Source: Emydura subglobosa
Taxonomy: Eukaryota > Chordata > Testudines > Chelidae
DNA: 64,000 nt
Assembly: GCA_007922225.1 (NCBI GenBank)
Contig: ML680053.1
Coordinates: 1,525,434-1,589,433, forward strand
Direction of reading: 5' to 3'
This document shows, piece by piece, positions 18,995 through 31,544 of this stretch (position 1 is its first letter; each line of letters opens with the position of its first letter). The translations under genes and the position numbers were made by a program. Below the pieces are notes generated by a model. It was not told the DNA's origin and did not search any database. It saw nothing but the letters and a program-made list of their open reading frames with translations.

Positions 18995-21900
18995 TGTTAC
19001 TCTTTTTATTCAGTTGATGTTAAACTGCCTGTCAAATTCAGTGATAATTGAAAGTTGGAGCTGATGAACTACCCTTAATAATGATTTTAAAGAAATAATT
19101 GAGGGCAAAGCTGCAAGAAGAAATTAAAAATAACTTTTCATGTCTCATTATATTAATAACCACTGTAGTGGTAGCAGAAACATAAAAGAAGGAAAAACTA
19201 CTGCTCTCTGTGCATTTAAAAATATTTCTTAGGCAACTGAAAACACTTCAGTGAAATGTTCTGTTAAAGGGTCTACAGTACCTCAATTGGAAGTATAATT
19301 AATTCACATAGAATTTCATTATAATTTTAATTATTCAATCTGACTGGAAGTGCAGGTAAAAGTCAGTATGGCCAAAAATTGCAAAGATACCTTCCTTAAG
19401 TGAGGTTTGTGTGTATACTTCAGGTTAACAACAATTTCTGACTAATTTTCAAATGTGACAGTCATGGATGGACATTAGATCTTTCATAAAACACTAGGTG
19501 ACTGGATTTGATGAGGTTGTTAAAGGGAAATACAATTTTATATTTTCCTTTCTGAGATCACCTTCTTCCTTCAATCCAGATTATGATCTTCATTTGTCTT
19601 TCAGTCATGCCCTTTGGGCTTGATTATATCTGCAGAAGCCCTGATTTCCTTTTGCCCGATTCAAATGCTTAGTCTGTTTATCATTTTCTCTGTAATACAT
19701 AAAGTCTCTCCTTAGACCCCACGTCTCTTAACTATGGCAGTCCTCTGATGAATTTGTCGTACCAATGTTTACTTGTGTGCTGCTGGAGAGTAGTCAATTT
19801 TGTCAGGTTTCCCTTGGCTGGAGGGAAATCACTTGCTGCTTTGGATGACAGCATGAGCTTTGTTTCCTTTCACTCCATAGCCAATAAACTTCAGAGAGGA
19901 GCAAGTTAACCTTTGTCTTGATGTAGGAGAAATATCATGCTGTTGTGCCTATCCCCTCCTTCAAACATTGAGGTGACAAATGTATTTGAAACGTCCTCTA
20001 CAGTCTCAGGGACCATGAATAACAGTATTTAGACTCTAGCGATTCTTTAAAGCAAGAGCAGAGTACATCCATTGCTGTAGTAGTGAGAAACATGGAAATG
20101 ATTTGCTTAGGAAACAAGATCATTTTCATACTTATCCTTTTATGATGATTCTGTTCCTTTTTGGTTTTGAGGACAAGGGAGTAGTGAGTGTGAAAGGATG
20201 GTAGTAAAAATTATTTTAGTTAGATTTCTGTTGTTCACATCTCAAACTTATTCCATAGCTCAACTAATACATTTGATTAAATTGTTCTGAAGTTTAAAAA
20301 ATGTAACTCATCATATTCAAACCATGATTTTGTAGAAATATGTAATATAGAGTCATTTAATGAGTCAGGTTGTTTTATGCAGTTTTCTGTTGCTTTGAAG
20401 AACAATGTAAATAGTCCAATCAAATATATTACCTCACCCACCTTCTCTCTCTAGTAGTATTCCTAATTCATTTCAAATGTCAACAACTTTGTCCTTTGAC
20501 TATCTTACATTAGTAGAATTTCTCACAGACAAATTGTTCTTGTAACCACATGAAAATTGTTTCAGGTCACAAAACTGAAAGATAAATTAAAACTGCTTAG
20601 AAATATTTTTACCTGTTAACTTATGATATTTAGCTATTTGAATGAGAACAAATATATTGGCTCTTGATTGGTCACTATTAGAGACAGAGTAGGTTTCCCA
20701 GCACTATTCCAACAGGACTAAAATCCCAGTTATTCAAATAGACATTGTTCTCCAGAGGTCTCAAAATAGTTCTTGTCACAGTTTCAAAGCCACTGCACCT
20801 GTATTCCACCACTCATGGTCCATCAGTGGTACTCATTTAAATGTTTCTGGCTCCCAGCCATTGCCTTACTCTCTCCTGACTGGAGTTTATGCAGGCTGCA
20901 CAGTTCTCAACCTACATTGTGATATTCCCAGCAAACCAAACTGCCTAAACAGGCCAACCTCTGCACATTGCTTTCTCTCTGAAGGCTATGAACTTCATAA
21001 TTGCCAGTAGTTACAAGTTAACACACAGCTCTTTCTAATCAAGCACATTTATTCTGAAGGTCAGAGCACTACAGAGAAAACACATTAAAACAATAAAAGA
21101 ACTTGCCTTCATCTTTGTTCTTCTCTGGGAGTAATACATATTTTGTTAATCTGCTCTGAGATTTAACAGACTTGCTTAGGTTTCTGAACTTTGAGACTGA
21201 CTGCTGATAAAGCGTTGAGGCACTTTTTTGGAAGGTCTTGTAGGACATCATAACTTTTGTCTGTAGTTATTGAAAGAAGATTCCTGAATGCCCTCCACTT
21301 TCATGTCATCCATGCGTGTTACTGTGGTATACAGGTGATGCATGACAAATCAAATGTAAAGGGAAGAGGGTAAAGTGCCGGCGGTAAAAACTGTTCTGTT
21401 TGACTGAACTCAACATAAAGAATTTTTTTAATTTGAAGATGTAATTCCATGGGCTCCAGGAGTCCCAGTCAGCAGCACTCGACCATGTGTTGAACAGTCT
21501 GGTGGATCTGGGCTGTTTTGATCCAGAAGTTGAGTGAAAGATTTCTTGCTGAAAAGTTTTTCACAGTATGTTTTTCATGGATGAGATTGATTGGATTCAG
21601 CCTTGTTTGGCCGCCTTTGTGATAGCAGATTTATGTTGTGAGCAGGATAGATGGATGGGAACAAATGTGATATCTTGTCTTGGTGAGTTTCAGCTATTCT
21701 TTCTCACTGACCTTATAGAGACGTTGGGCTAACTTCAGGCTTCGACTTGCACTTACATGAGCGATTGTTAGGTCCATTTTCAAGGAACTATTTATTTTAT
21801 AATGATAAATAGCCTCTCTCTCTCTATCTTAGGCTTTGTTTTGGAAGGAGGGTTATTAAAATGGTTATGTCAAGGCAGCTCTGGTATTATCTGGACTGCT

Positions 21901-22183
21901 TGGCCTGTGAACAGTACCTTCTGGTTTCAGAGGCACAACAGTGTTGCACATTGAAAATTCAGATGCAAACTTCAGTTAAATTCAGAAATGGAGGCTTTTA
22001 TTGGATTAAATAGGAAAATGAATAACACGTTCAGTGTTTTATCCCTAGTATTATTTTGCTATTTCAGAGCTACTCCAATTTTTGCTGAAGAGTCTTGTAC
22101 TGACAACACATAGTTGAAATGTAGAAATTGGAAGGCCGAAGGAAAACTGGAGGTTTTGACAACTGAGTATAAGTTTGGCCTCC
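18995..22183. other. No gene seen
   Basis: AT-rich, with only short frames and no recognisable domains. No repeat family stands out by eye. Confidence 0.5.
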
Positions 22184-22284
22184 CTTGTCTCTCTGACCAA
22201 CAGAAGTTGGTTCAATAAAAGATATTATCTCACCCATCTTATCTCTAATATACTGGGACCAACATGGCTACATTACAACAACAC
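22184..22284 (-). repeat. Turtle-type SINE or palindromic repeat, fragment
   Basis: It reads cttgtctctctgaccaacag, then aagttggttcaataaaagat, ending accaacatggctacattaca. It is the reverse of the left arm of the element at 59017-59234. The two copies define the family. Confidence 0.7.
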
Positions 22285-23194
22285 AGTATACAGTTTGGGA
22301 TTTTGGCACTTGGGAAGACGGGGAGTTCATGTTGGAGTAATTGTTGATCTCAGGGTAATGCAAATAAATAAATAATACCAGTTGTCTGCCCCAGTGATGT
22401 CCTACACAAGTTCTAGTACTGTATCCAACAGTATATATTTTGGCTAAAATGGTCAGCTGTGAAATAGTTAGCCATTAGAGTTAACACAAAAGTTAGACGG
22501 ATATGTCCATTCACATTTCTCACAGCTGTTGTTTAAGGCTGTTTGCAGAGTCCAAGACAACTGTAACTGAATCAAGTTGGCCCAGTTATTTTAAAACACA
22601 CTTACCCTCTGCCTCCCTTACATTATGGTTAAAACTTCTTGTTCAACCGTGTTGTAACTGGGCTCCCTGACTCTACTTCAGATGCAGTGTCTGCTTTACA
22701 TCAGTTATATTTGGGTCACATTTGGAAGGTTTTCTTTGTAGTTGTAAAGGTTAGAAACTTAATTTTTAAAAAAGCAGCTTAGATTCTGCTGCCCAGTTCT
22801 GTGATAGATTCTGTACAAGTGTGGACTATTTAGTATCTCATCTTTTGGCAATGGATATAGGCTCAATTCTGATTCTTAATCCATCAGCTCTTTGCTGCCA
22901 TTCATCAAGTAGAGGTGGTGGTGTGCCTGCAGATGCTTGAAAGGGTACATGGGAATTGCAGAGATGGGGGTTGCACATAAATATGGACAGCAGGGTTGTC
23001 ACAATGGTAAAAAATGTCATGGATACCTTGATATTTCAGTTTGTCCGTGGCTTTTCTTTGAGTCAGTGATTTTAATAAATGTACCTTGAAGTGGTGGCTT
23101 CTGTTTTGTGGGGCTGGGCCCAGCTCCCTGCTCCAGGTGTTGTGACCTGGCCAATGAGGTTGCAGCGCTGTTTAGGTTTGGGCCAGCTGCCTCT
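22285..23194. other. No gene seen
   Basis: Nothing recognised between the SINE-like fragment and the CR1 tail that starts at 23195. Confidence 0.5.
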
Positions 23195-23402
23195 CCTCGT
23201 AAATTTTAATAGTGAGGGTAATTTACCAATTTACCAAGGATTGTGGTGGATTCTCCATCACTGGCAATTTTTAACTCAAGATTAGATGTTTTTCTAAAAG
23301 ATCTGCTTTAAGAGTTTTAAGAATTACTTTGGGGAAGTTCTATGGCCTGTTTTATACTGAAGGTCAGACTAGATGATCACAATGATCTCTTCCAGCCTTT
23401 GG
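23195..23402 (+). mobile_element. CR1 3' end, sense
   Basis: It contains 'gtggtggattctccatcactgg' and 'ggtcagactagatgatcaca', the CR1 3' UTR signature. The upstream ORF is missing, giving the usual 5' truncation. Confidence 0.8.
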
Positions 23403-24176
23403 AGCACCACTTGCTCAAATTTGACCTGTGTGTTCCTCTCTCATAATGGAGGGGAGCTGGGCCAAACCTGAGCAGCACTGAGACTCTGTGCATCAGGCCG
23501 TAATGCCTGGAGCGGGACGCTGGACCCAGTCTTGCGAGGAGGAAGCTGCCGTTTTGAGGTGAGGGTGGTCTGGGCTTGCTTTCAGCACCCGCCCACCGTG
23601 GCTGGCAGGACCTGACACCCTCCATGGAGTCCCTCCTACTTTAAATAGCATTCCCATTATTTTACATGCCATTTCCCCCATGTCTTTTACTAAATTTACT
23701 GTGACTGCTCTGTTTTTTTTTTTAATTTAAAAAATGTTGACAAATTTGTGGCCCTACATATTAAGGCAGTTACTCTGAGAGTCAGTGAGATGGTCTAGGC
23801 TACAGTGCCTTCAATATGTTGATGTCCCCCTCAATTTTGTCCCTTTCATTATATTTATATGGTGTGGACTCTTTGTTTTCCTAGTAACTGGCCACGATTA
23901 GGACTTGAATGAAAGCTAGATTTTTGAAACTCATTCCAGATGAGTCTGAGGTGTTGCTGCTTGGATAAGGAAAAAGGTACAAAGGAGATAGTGTAGATAT
24001 TTTTCTCAGTAGAGGGTATTTTTGTTTGCTAAGAAGGCTCAGAACTTCAGGAGTCCTCCACTATTTATGGATTCCCAGGCAACAACTGTAGCTAATATTG
24101 CTTTTCTTTGTTTTGTTTTTTACATTGGCTTGCCCAGGGCTGTGTTAACCTCATCATAGTTATCTGTGACTTCAAA
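23403..24176. other. No gene seen
   Basis: There is a moderately GC-rich patch at 23480-23640. The frames in this patch have no recognisable domains. A short poly-T tract is near 23711. Confidence 0.45.
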
Positions 24177-24372
24177 TACTACTACTACTACTACTTCAGT
24201 AGCACCTTCCAACCAAGGTTCTCAGAGACCGTGCAAATATTAATGAAGTAAGCATCACATTATCCATGTGACTAGGTGATATTATCTCCATTTTATAGAT
24301 GGGGAAGCTGAACACAGAGAGGTGAAGTGGCTTTCAGAAGTTAAACAGGAAATCTGGGTCAGAGCCAGGTGC
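24177..24372 (-). repeat. (TAC)n microsatellite and reverse MIR-like SINE
   Basis: (TAC)n at 24177-24195 is followed by a MIR core in reverse (ccattttatagatggggaag, cacagagaggtgaagtggct). Confidence 0.7.
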
Positions 24373-24374
24373 AT

Positions 24375-25815
24375 AATTCATAGTTCAAAGCCAGAAGAGA
24401 CCATTAGATCATCTTGTCTGACCTCATTAATATCACAGCTCATTAAATTTCACCAAGATACCCCTTGATTGAACTCAGTAACTTGTGTTTAACTAAAGTA
24501 TAAGTTGTGTTTGGCTGACACAGATCTTCCAGAGAGGCATCCAGTCTTTATTTGAAGACACAAAGAGAGAGAAAATCCACCAGTTCTGTTAGCGGCTTGT
24601 TCTAATGGTTAATCACCCTAGCTGGGTTTTTTTTTAAAGGTTTATTTCTTGTTTGAATTTGTCTGACTTCAGCTTCCAGCCATCCATTTTTATTATAGCT
24701 TTCTCTGCTAGATTAAAGAGCCCTTTATTACCTTTTATTTTCTGCTTGTAAAGATATTTACACACTGTGATCAAGTCACCTTTCACTCTTTAATGAGCTA
24801 AACAGACTGAGTTTTTCGAGTTTCTCACTATAAGGCATTTTCTCCAGCCCTCAAATAATTTTTGTGTCTCTTTTCTGCACCCTCTTCAACACCCTTTTTA
24901 AAATGTGGACACCATAACTATGTAGTGTTCTAGAATCTCCTACTGATGTTGTGTACAGTGGTAAAATAATCTCCCTATCCACTATTCCCATTTATATACT
25001 CAAAGGTTGCAATTGGCCTTTTTGCCATAGCATCGCACTAATAGCTCATGTTCAGTTGCTTGTCCATAATGACCCTTAATAATGACACTGCTTTCCAGGA
25101 TAGTCCCTCATTCTGTAGGTATGGCCCACATTACTTGTTTCTAAACACATCACTTTGCATTTGGCTGTATTAAAATGCATTTTGTTTGAATGGGCCCAGT
25201 TTTTGAATCATCTGCAAATTTTTATCAGCAGTGACTTTATGTTTACTTTCAGGTGGTTGAAAATTATGAATAACATCAGGCATAGTACTGATCCCTCTGG
25301 GACTCCATCACAAAGAATCCCCATTGATATCTACTTTTTAAGATCTGTCAGTTATCCTGTTCTTAATCCATTTAGCGCTCTATTAGAATCATAGAATCAT
25401 ATTCATATTTTATAGTGCTAGTTTTTAATCAGAATGTTCAGAGGTACTAAGTCAAATGCCTTATAAAAGCCTGTTACATCTACGCAATTACCTTTATCAA
25501 CAAAACTTGTATTCTCATCAAAGAACAAAATTAGGCATGTTTGGCAAGAACTATTTTCCATAAAACAAACTGGCATTAATTATATTCTTATCCTTTAATT
25601 TTTTGTTAATTGAAACCTGTATCAGCTTTTCCATTATTTTTGTCCAGTATTGATGTTACGATAAACAGCTTATAGTTTCCTGGGTCATCCCACTTGCCCT
25701 TTTTGAATATTGGCACAACATTAGCACTCTTCCAGTTTTCCACGATTTATTAAAAATTAAAGTCAGCCAGCTCTTTTAGGACTCTTGGGTGAAAGTTATC
25801 TGGGCCTGCTGATAT
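24375..25815 (-). mobile_element. CR1 LINE, antisense
   Basis: Its 3' end is on the left (ttcatagttcaaagccagaa, gagaccattagatcatcttg). It is followed by reverse-oriented 3' UTR and the C-terminal half of ORF2. The order matches the CR1 copies at 9.9 and 41.5 kb. It is heavily decayed. An internal agaatcatagaatcata near 25385 may be a small extra CR1 end. Confidence 0.8.
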
Positions 25816-27408
25816 AAAAAAGGGTTTAATTTAAATTATATACATTTTTCTATTCAAAAATAAACTTTTTTAAGATACATTTAAAATTATGGCAACCTGT
25901 GTTAAGGCCTACATTTATAATAATCTGCTAATCATTAAATAAATAAAAGTATTGCTGCATCAATGAGCCCTCCTCAAATTTGAATGAGTTAAAGGTTGCT
26001 ACTTTTAAAATTATATACAGAATCAGAGGGAAAAACATCTTTAGTTTCTGAGGTCAGTTCAAGCTTTATAAATGTCACAGTGCTGTGTACTGCATTAAGT
26101 ATGTGTATTATTTTCAGTCTGTGCAATAGAGTGAATACTAGTATTTAAATTGGTTTCTGTTGTGTAGAGAAGCATTTACCTTCATTATGTTTGGTTTCAG
26201 TTTAGCTAGCAGGTGCAAAGAATATTTTCTTCATTTGGACTAGTTCATTGAAAGTTGAGAAACCAACTGGGAGATGGAAATCTTTTTTCCTCTTCCAATC
26301 TATGAATAAGAACCAGGTGTGAGAGGCTGAGATCTACTAATTCTAAAAACCTTGAAGGGCATGGGGCCAGATTTTCAAAGGTATTTAGACATTCAAAGAT
26401 AGAGACGGTGCCTAGTGGGACTTTCAAAAGCAACTAAGCAGTTAAGGTACCTAACTCCTATTGATTTAGGCAATTCTCCAAATCCAGCTGGGATTAGACA
26501 TCTAAATATCTTTGAAAACTTGGCCCATTATGACCAGAAATAATTAATCTATTCACTGACTACAGTTAATACTTCCTTTGTTCAATGAATTTGTTATTTA
26601 AAAGCAAATCATGTTTTGATAAGCTTACTTTTTCTTATGTGTCCAACACCTTTAAGGTAGCTTTATTTAACTTATAAAAGCAATTTTAAAATGCTGTTTT
26701 TTACATTTTAATTGAATTCCAATTTCCTTGCAAAATATAGCTTCACACAAATCTAGGTTTAAAAAAAATCTAGCAAATAACAAATTAATCATTCACCATT
26801 TTCTAACATCATAAAAATGTAAAAATTAAGAATCTGAATAATTCAGTGTTAAGCTCTATAACTGCTTAGATAAATGCATATAGATAGATACTGCTGATCC
26901 TCCTGGTTAGCAAAACAAAGTACCACATTTAATGTAAAGGATCTATTTGGTTGCAAATCAACATTTTTAATGATTATTCCAACCACTGAGAATGACCTTT
27001 TCTTTAGGAAAATAACTAAAAAGTACAAATGCAATACACAATTAAAATCAATTATTTAAATCAGTTTCCTTGTTACTGATTTAACTTCTGATTATAATAA
27101 GTAATTGAAATCAATGCATCCTGGTCCCTAGGCAACCACCAGCTTCCAGACCAGTGAATAATTAATCTTTATCAGTTATAATGAGGTCCAAAATAGTTAC
27201 CTCACGTTAGGTAAATTACCTTTGTGGTGTTTTAAAATACCATCTTTAATTTTTAGAAATGCCAGCATATGTTTATCAAATTGAAATTCCCCATAATATC
27301 AAACATTTTCTTTCTTTACATTACAGACGAATTGTCAGTAACTCTGAAACAGATAATGGTGTCTTTAATAGAGAGTGCCCAACCCCCTACCTCTCTTACC
27401 TACTTTAT
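25816..27408. other. AT-rich, no gene; palindromic MITE at 26363-26526
   Basis: The 26363-26526 element starts ggggccagattttcaaaggt and ends in the reverse complement form (tctttgaaaacttggccc). It is a palindromic MITE with no coding capacity. The remainder is featureless to me. Confidence 0.65.
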
Positions 27409-28345
27409 CATAAGAACAGCCATACTGGGTCAGACTAATGATCCATCTAGGCCAGTATCCTGTCTTCCGATAGTGGCCAATGCCAGGTGCTTCAGAGGGA
27501 ATGAACAGAACAGGTAATCATCAAGTGATCCATTCCCTATCTTCCATTCCCAGCTTCTGGCAAACAGAGGCTAGGGACACTTCAGAGCATGGTTTTGCAT
27601 CCCTGCCTATCCTGGTTAATAGACATTGATGGACCTATCCTCTGTGAACTTACCTAGTTCTTTTTGAACCCTGTTATAGTCTTGGCCTTCGTAACATTCT
27701 CCAGCAAAGACTTCCACAGGTTGACTGTGTGTTGGGGGAAGAAATACTTCCTTTTGTTTGTTTTAAACCTGCTGCCTATTAATTTCATTTGGTGACCATT
27801 ATCTCTTTTGTAATGAGAAGGAGTAAATAACATTTCCTTATTTACTTTCTCCACACTAGTCATGATTTTATAGACCTCTATCATATTCCCCCTTAGTTGT
27901 CTCTTTTCCAAGCTGAAAAGTCCCAGTCTTCTTAATCTTTCCTCATATGGAAGCTGTTCAATACCCCAATCATTATTGTTGCCCTTTTCTATGCCTTTTC
28001 CAATTCCAATATATCTTTTTTTGAGATGGGGCGACCAGATCTGCACACAGCATTCAAGATGTGGGTGTACCGGATCTTGTCCTACCTAAACAGATTATAA
28101 CGAGTGTTTTTAACACTTCATTCATGCAATTTATCCTAATAATGCCTGTTATAGCAAATGTCTTCTCAATGAGAATTTCCAATTCCTCTTGCTGTCCAGT
28201 CCTGTCCAGTCTTCTAGCATTGGTATATAAGATATTAAAATATTTCTTCTCTTCTTCTTGGTTACATTGGATCAGTTTGTTTGCAACATGCCGAGTTTGT
28301 ACCATATTTCCCTTTTTAGCACTGTTTCCTTGCATTCATAGTTGA
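27409..28345 (-). mobile_element. CR1 LINE, antisense, with endonuclease start
   Basis: Its 3' end is at the left (cataagaacagccatactgg, gtcagactaatgatccatct). The minus-strand frame 27654-28046 holds C-terminal ORF2 features. The frame at 28054-28335 reads YFNILYTNARRL and QEELEILIEKTFAITGI, the N-terminus of a CR1 endonuclease. The body between is missing, so two separate parts of one element, or two copies, are joined near 28050-28080. Confidence 0.75.
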
Positions 28346-28838
28346 TGCCTTCCTGGATGGTCCAGTTAGCCTCAACAGCAATTAGCTCCTCCCTCCACCT
28401 GTGAGATGCAGGCAGACCTGTTTGTACAGCCCCCTGTCCCACTGGAATGTGTCCCAGTGTTCCATAAAACTACAACCTTCAACTTCACTCCAGTTGTGCA
28501 GTCAATGGTTTACCTCCAGTATTTTCTACCTCCTTTTGCAAATGGGGCTAGAAGGATCTCCTAGAAAATCACATGGGCTTTTCTTTTCTTCTCTTCAACT
28601 CCCTTCCAAAATCCTTGCAATCTTTTATAGTCTCTAGTTTCATGTAATGCTGTCATTGGTTTCCGTCTATATTGATACCCCTTTTGACCAGAGCAGTTAG
28701 GCAATATTCAGCATCTTGTGAGTTGCTTCCATCAGAAGGAGATATTGATGAAAGAGTCAGGTATGTTTGATATAATCCTGTTTGTTTACAAAAAGAATGT
28801 AGACAAAGGCCTGTTTTCCTGAACACAGTAGAAATCCA
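28346..28838. other. No gene seen
   Basis: Frames here have no recognisable domains. Confidence 0.45.
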
Positions 28839-28849
28839 ATAGGAGATAA

Positions 28850-28946
28850 AAAAAAACAAAAACAATGAGAGTCCTGTAGCACCTTAAAGACTAACAAATT
28901 TCTGTGGACATAAGTGTTCGTGGGCTGCAACCCACTTTGTCAGAAG
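28850..28946. repeat. Short SINE-like element with 11-bp target duplication
   Basis: The body reads cctgtagcaccttaaagact then aacaaatttctgtggaca and gtgggctgcaacccactttg, a repeat type common in turtles. It is bounded by the direct repeat ataggagataa at 28839-28849 and 28947-28957. An A-rich run lies at the left end, not the right. Confidence 0.75.
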
Positions 28947-28957
28947 ATAGGAGATAA

Positions 28958-29521
28958 TTTTTTTTGCTCAGTATTTCAAGCCTTTCTTTCCAGCCAGCAC
29001 TCTACCTGAAAAGCTTTCTCCTAGGGTCATGCTACAAGTGCTTTACTGGCTCTCCTTGGGTTTTTGCTGCCTTCTCTGTCCACCTGTGTAGTGTTCTGAC
29101 TGTGTCTGCTCATGCACATATCTCCACCAAACCAATACCCAGGCTTCTTTTGTTTGCATTCAGCTCCGAGTGAAACCCCTCTGGCCTCCACCTGTGCAGC
29201 TCAGTTTCTGACTGGCCATGCGTGTTCTGAGTGGTGGCTCTCATTGTTTCAGTTAAGTACTCTGAAAGGATCATAACTGTTTTTTACATTTATCCTGAAT
29301 GAAGTGCGGCTCTTACACCCACTACCTTCCATGAAGTCTCCCCTAACCCCCATCATATCGTCATCATCAGTGCAGAGGAGACTTCCCAGACGACTTCATA
29401 ATCCCATCCAATCTTGCAGATACATCTCGTATTTTCGCTTAAGGGAAGACAGCACACCATCCTGTTGGAGAATCCATATCTCCAAGCCTCATGTCTTAAT
29501 GAGTATCCTTCCTAGTGAGGA
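28958..29521. other. No gene seen
   Basis: Short frames only. No repeat recognised. Confidence 0.45.
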
Positions 29522-29994
29522 AGGAGAGTCCACTAATTTAGGACATGAACTTGAGATTTGGGTTCAATTCCTTGCACTGCCACACACTTCCTGTATGACC
29601 TTGAGCAAGTTTCTTGGGGCAGGTCTACACTAAAAAATTAGGTCGACACAGTTACGTTGCTAAGGGGTGTGAACAATCCACAGTCCTAATGGATGTAGTT
29701 ATGACAACCTAGACCCTGGTGTAGATAGCATTCTTCCATCGATCTAGCTGCCTCTCGGGGCGCTGGATTAACTACAGCAACAGGAGAGCCCCTCCTGTCA
29801 TGGTAGTGAGTGCCTATGCCAAAGCACTACAGTGGTGCCGGTGCAGTGCATCTAGTGAAAACATAGCCTTAGTCTTTCTTTGCCTCCATTCCCCATCTGT
29901 GCAATGGGGATATTAGCACGGCCTTGCCTCACAGGGGTATTGGGAGGATAAATACATTAACGATTGAGGCACTCTGATACAATGATGATGGAGA
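29522..29994 (+). repeat. MIR-type SINE, split by a MITE
   Basis: The left half reads gggttcaattccttgcactg and ctgtatgaccttgagcaagt. The right half reads cattccccatctgtgcaatg and gcctcacaggggtattggga, the two halves of a sense MIR. A foreign element (29616-29870) lies between. Confidence 0.85.
29616..29870. mobile_element. MITE inserted in MIR, about 255 bp
   Basis: The left end is ggggcaggtctacact; the right end is a worn reverse copy (agtgaaaacatagcctta). The family includes the elements at 46771-47053 and 47994-49121. Flanks share tttctt, but I do not call a full target duplication. Confidence 0.7.
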
Positions 29995-30019
29995 CCATAT
30001 AAAAACCTAAAATAGATAG

Positions 30020-30490
30020 AATAAGACCATCCTTCTCCCATTTGTGACCTTCAGGTTAGATTACTGTAATGTGTTCTGTAGGGGGCTACTCTTTAAATTC
30101 ACACACACTTTTCAACTAGTGTGAAAATGTGTGCTGCTCACCTAGTTAGAAAAGTCTCTTGTAGGAAGCATAACATATCAGTGATGCATGAACTACTGGC
30201 TTCCTATTTGTTCCTGTGTACAATTCAAGGTGGTATTTTTTGTTTTGAATCCTATCTGCCTAGGTGAATTTCTCTATCCCCGTGCTTCATACTGACAGAT
30301 GAGATTAGCTAGGATTCACTCACTGAAAGTCTCTGTCTATCTGGGAGGTCTTGGGCAGGATGTTCTCTCTAGGGGCCCTTGACTCTGGAATTTACTTTAC
30401 CCATTGATCAGACAGAACCAGAATTCATTGGCCCTCAAGGCAGGCCTCAAGGCCTACCTGATCACTTAGGCTTTTGCCTGAGGTGGTGGC
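30020..30490 (+). mobile_element. Ancient L2-like LINE remnant
   Basis: Plus-strand translation gives RLDYCNVFC near 30054 (compare the L2-type motif LDYCNSLL). About 130 bases later, ELLASYLFLCTIQGGIFCFESYL occupies the place of the family's LHWLPV...RIxFK motif (written LxxLxWLP). It is a very degraded C-terminal RT/tail region, distinct from CR1 in the window. Confidence 0.55.
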
Positions 30491-31544
30491 TTGAGGGGGG
30501 TTTAAGTATCTTTAATGGCTCTGGGTGTTTCCTTTGACTTCTTTATGAGATTATTTTTCTTATTTAGTTATTTTAATTTGTGTGGGTTTTTTAATGCTCT
30601 GCCCGAGAGATTGCAAAAGTTGCATTCTGAATAAAAACTTGTTCCCAGGCTTTTGGCTCATAATTGTCTCCTTTAGGCATTGACAGAATACACAGAAATA
30701 CAGGTTGTCTGAATCAGATGGGCTATGCTGATTTGTTTACTGTATTTTTCATGCTCTAGAAGCTGAAGAAGGGACATTTTTTACCACAAAGTTCATAACT
30801 CGTTTCCATAAAAGGTTCTATGTTTTCTACTTGGTTCACTTTATTTTACCTTGAGGACCAATGTGGCTACAAATATTTTCTGTATTTTAGAAAATTTCAA
30901 AATCACTTCCCCATTAAATTAAAAGGGAGTATTAACTCTGCATGTGTCAGGTTTTGTGGACTATTACACTTACAGGGCTTGTTCCACAGGAAAGATATTA
31001 ATTGAGAAATCTTTATCAAGCCCATTAGTGTCACATCTGAATGCATTACAACACTATAACAAACCAAACTTAAGAAGAAAAGGTATTTGCCATCAGTCAC
31101 AAGACCCCTACCATTAACATCCATATATCCTCACAAATGATAAATGCCTTTGCAGCTTCTGATCCTAAAAGTCAGGTTATACTGATGCCTTGCACTGAAA
31201 CCTAAAAGGTGGGGATCCAGTCCCAAAGCAGAGGGCAGTCCACTGAGAATGTCCTGTCGCCTGCCCCCAGAATTCAATGCTGTGTGAATCCTTACTGGGT
31301 TTCTTGGCGGTTAAGCCCCAGAAGCCTTGGCACTCAGAGTCTTGAAACTCTGACATTGTTATTGTATGTGGTTTTTTTAGTTTCTTTCCTTGTTACTGTA
31401 GATTCTTATTTTGAACAAAGTGCCTACCCAGGTGAAAGTTATACTCTGCTATCAAACCTCTTTGGATAGCCAAGTAACAGAAAATTCAATTTCTGTGAAA
31501 CTGACATTTTAACTATCTGCTGAAACATATTTAAGGCCCCCCCA
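30491..31544. other. No gene seen
   Basis: Nothing recognised apart from short frames. Confidence 0.45.
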
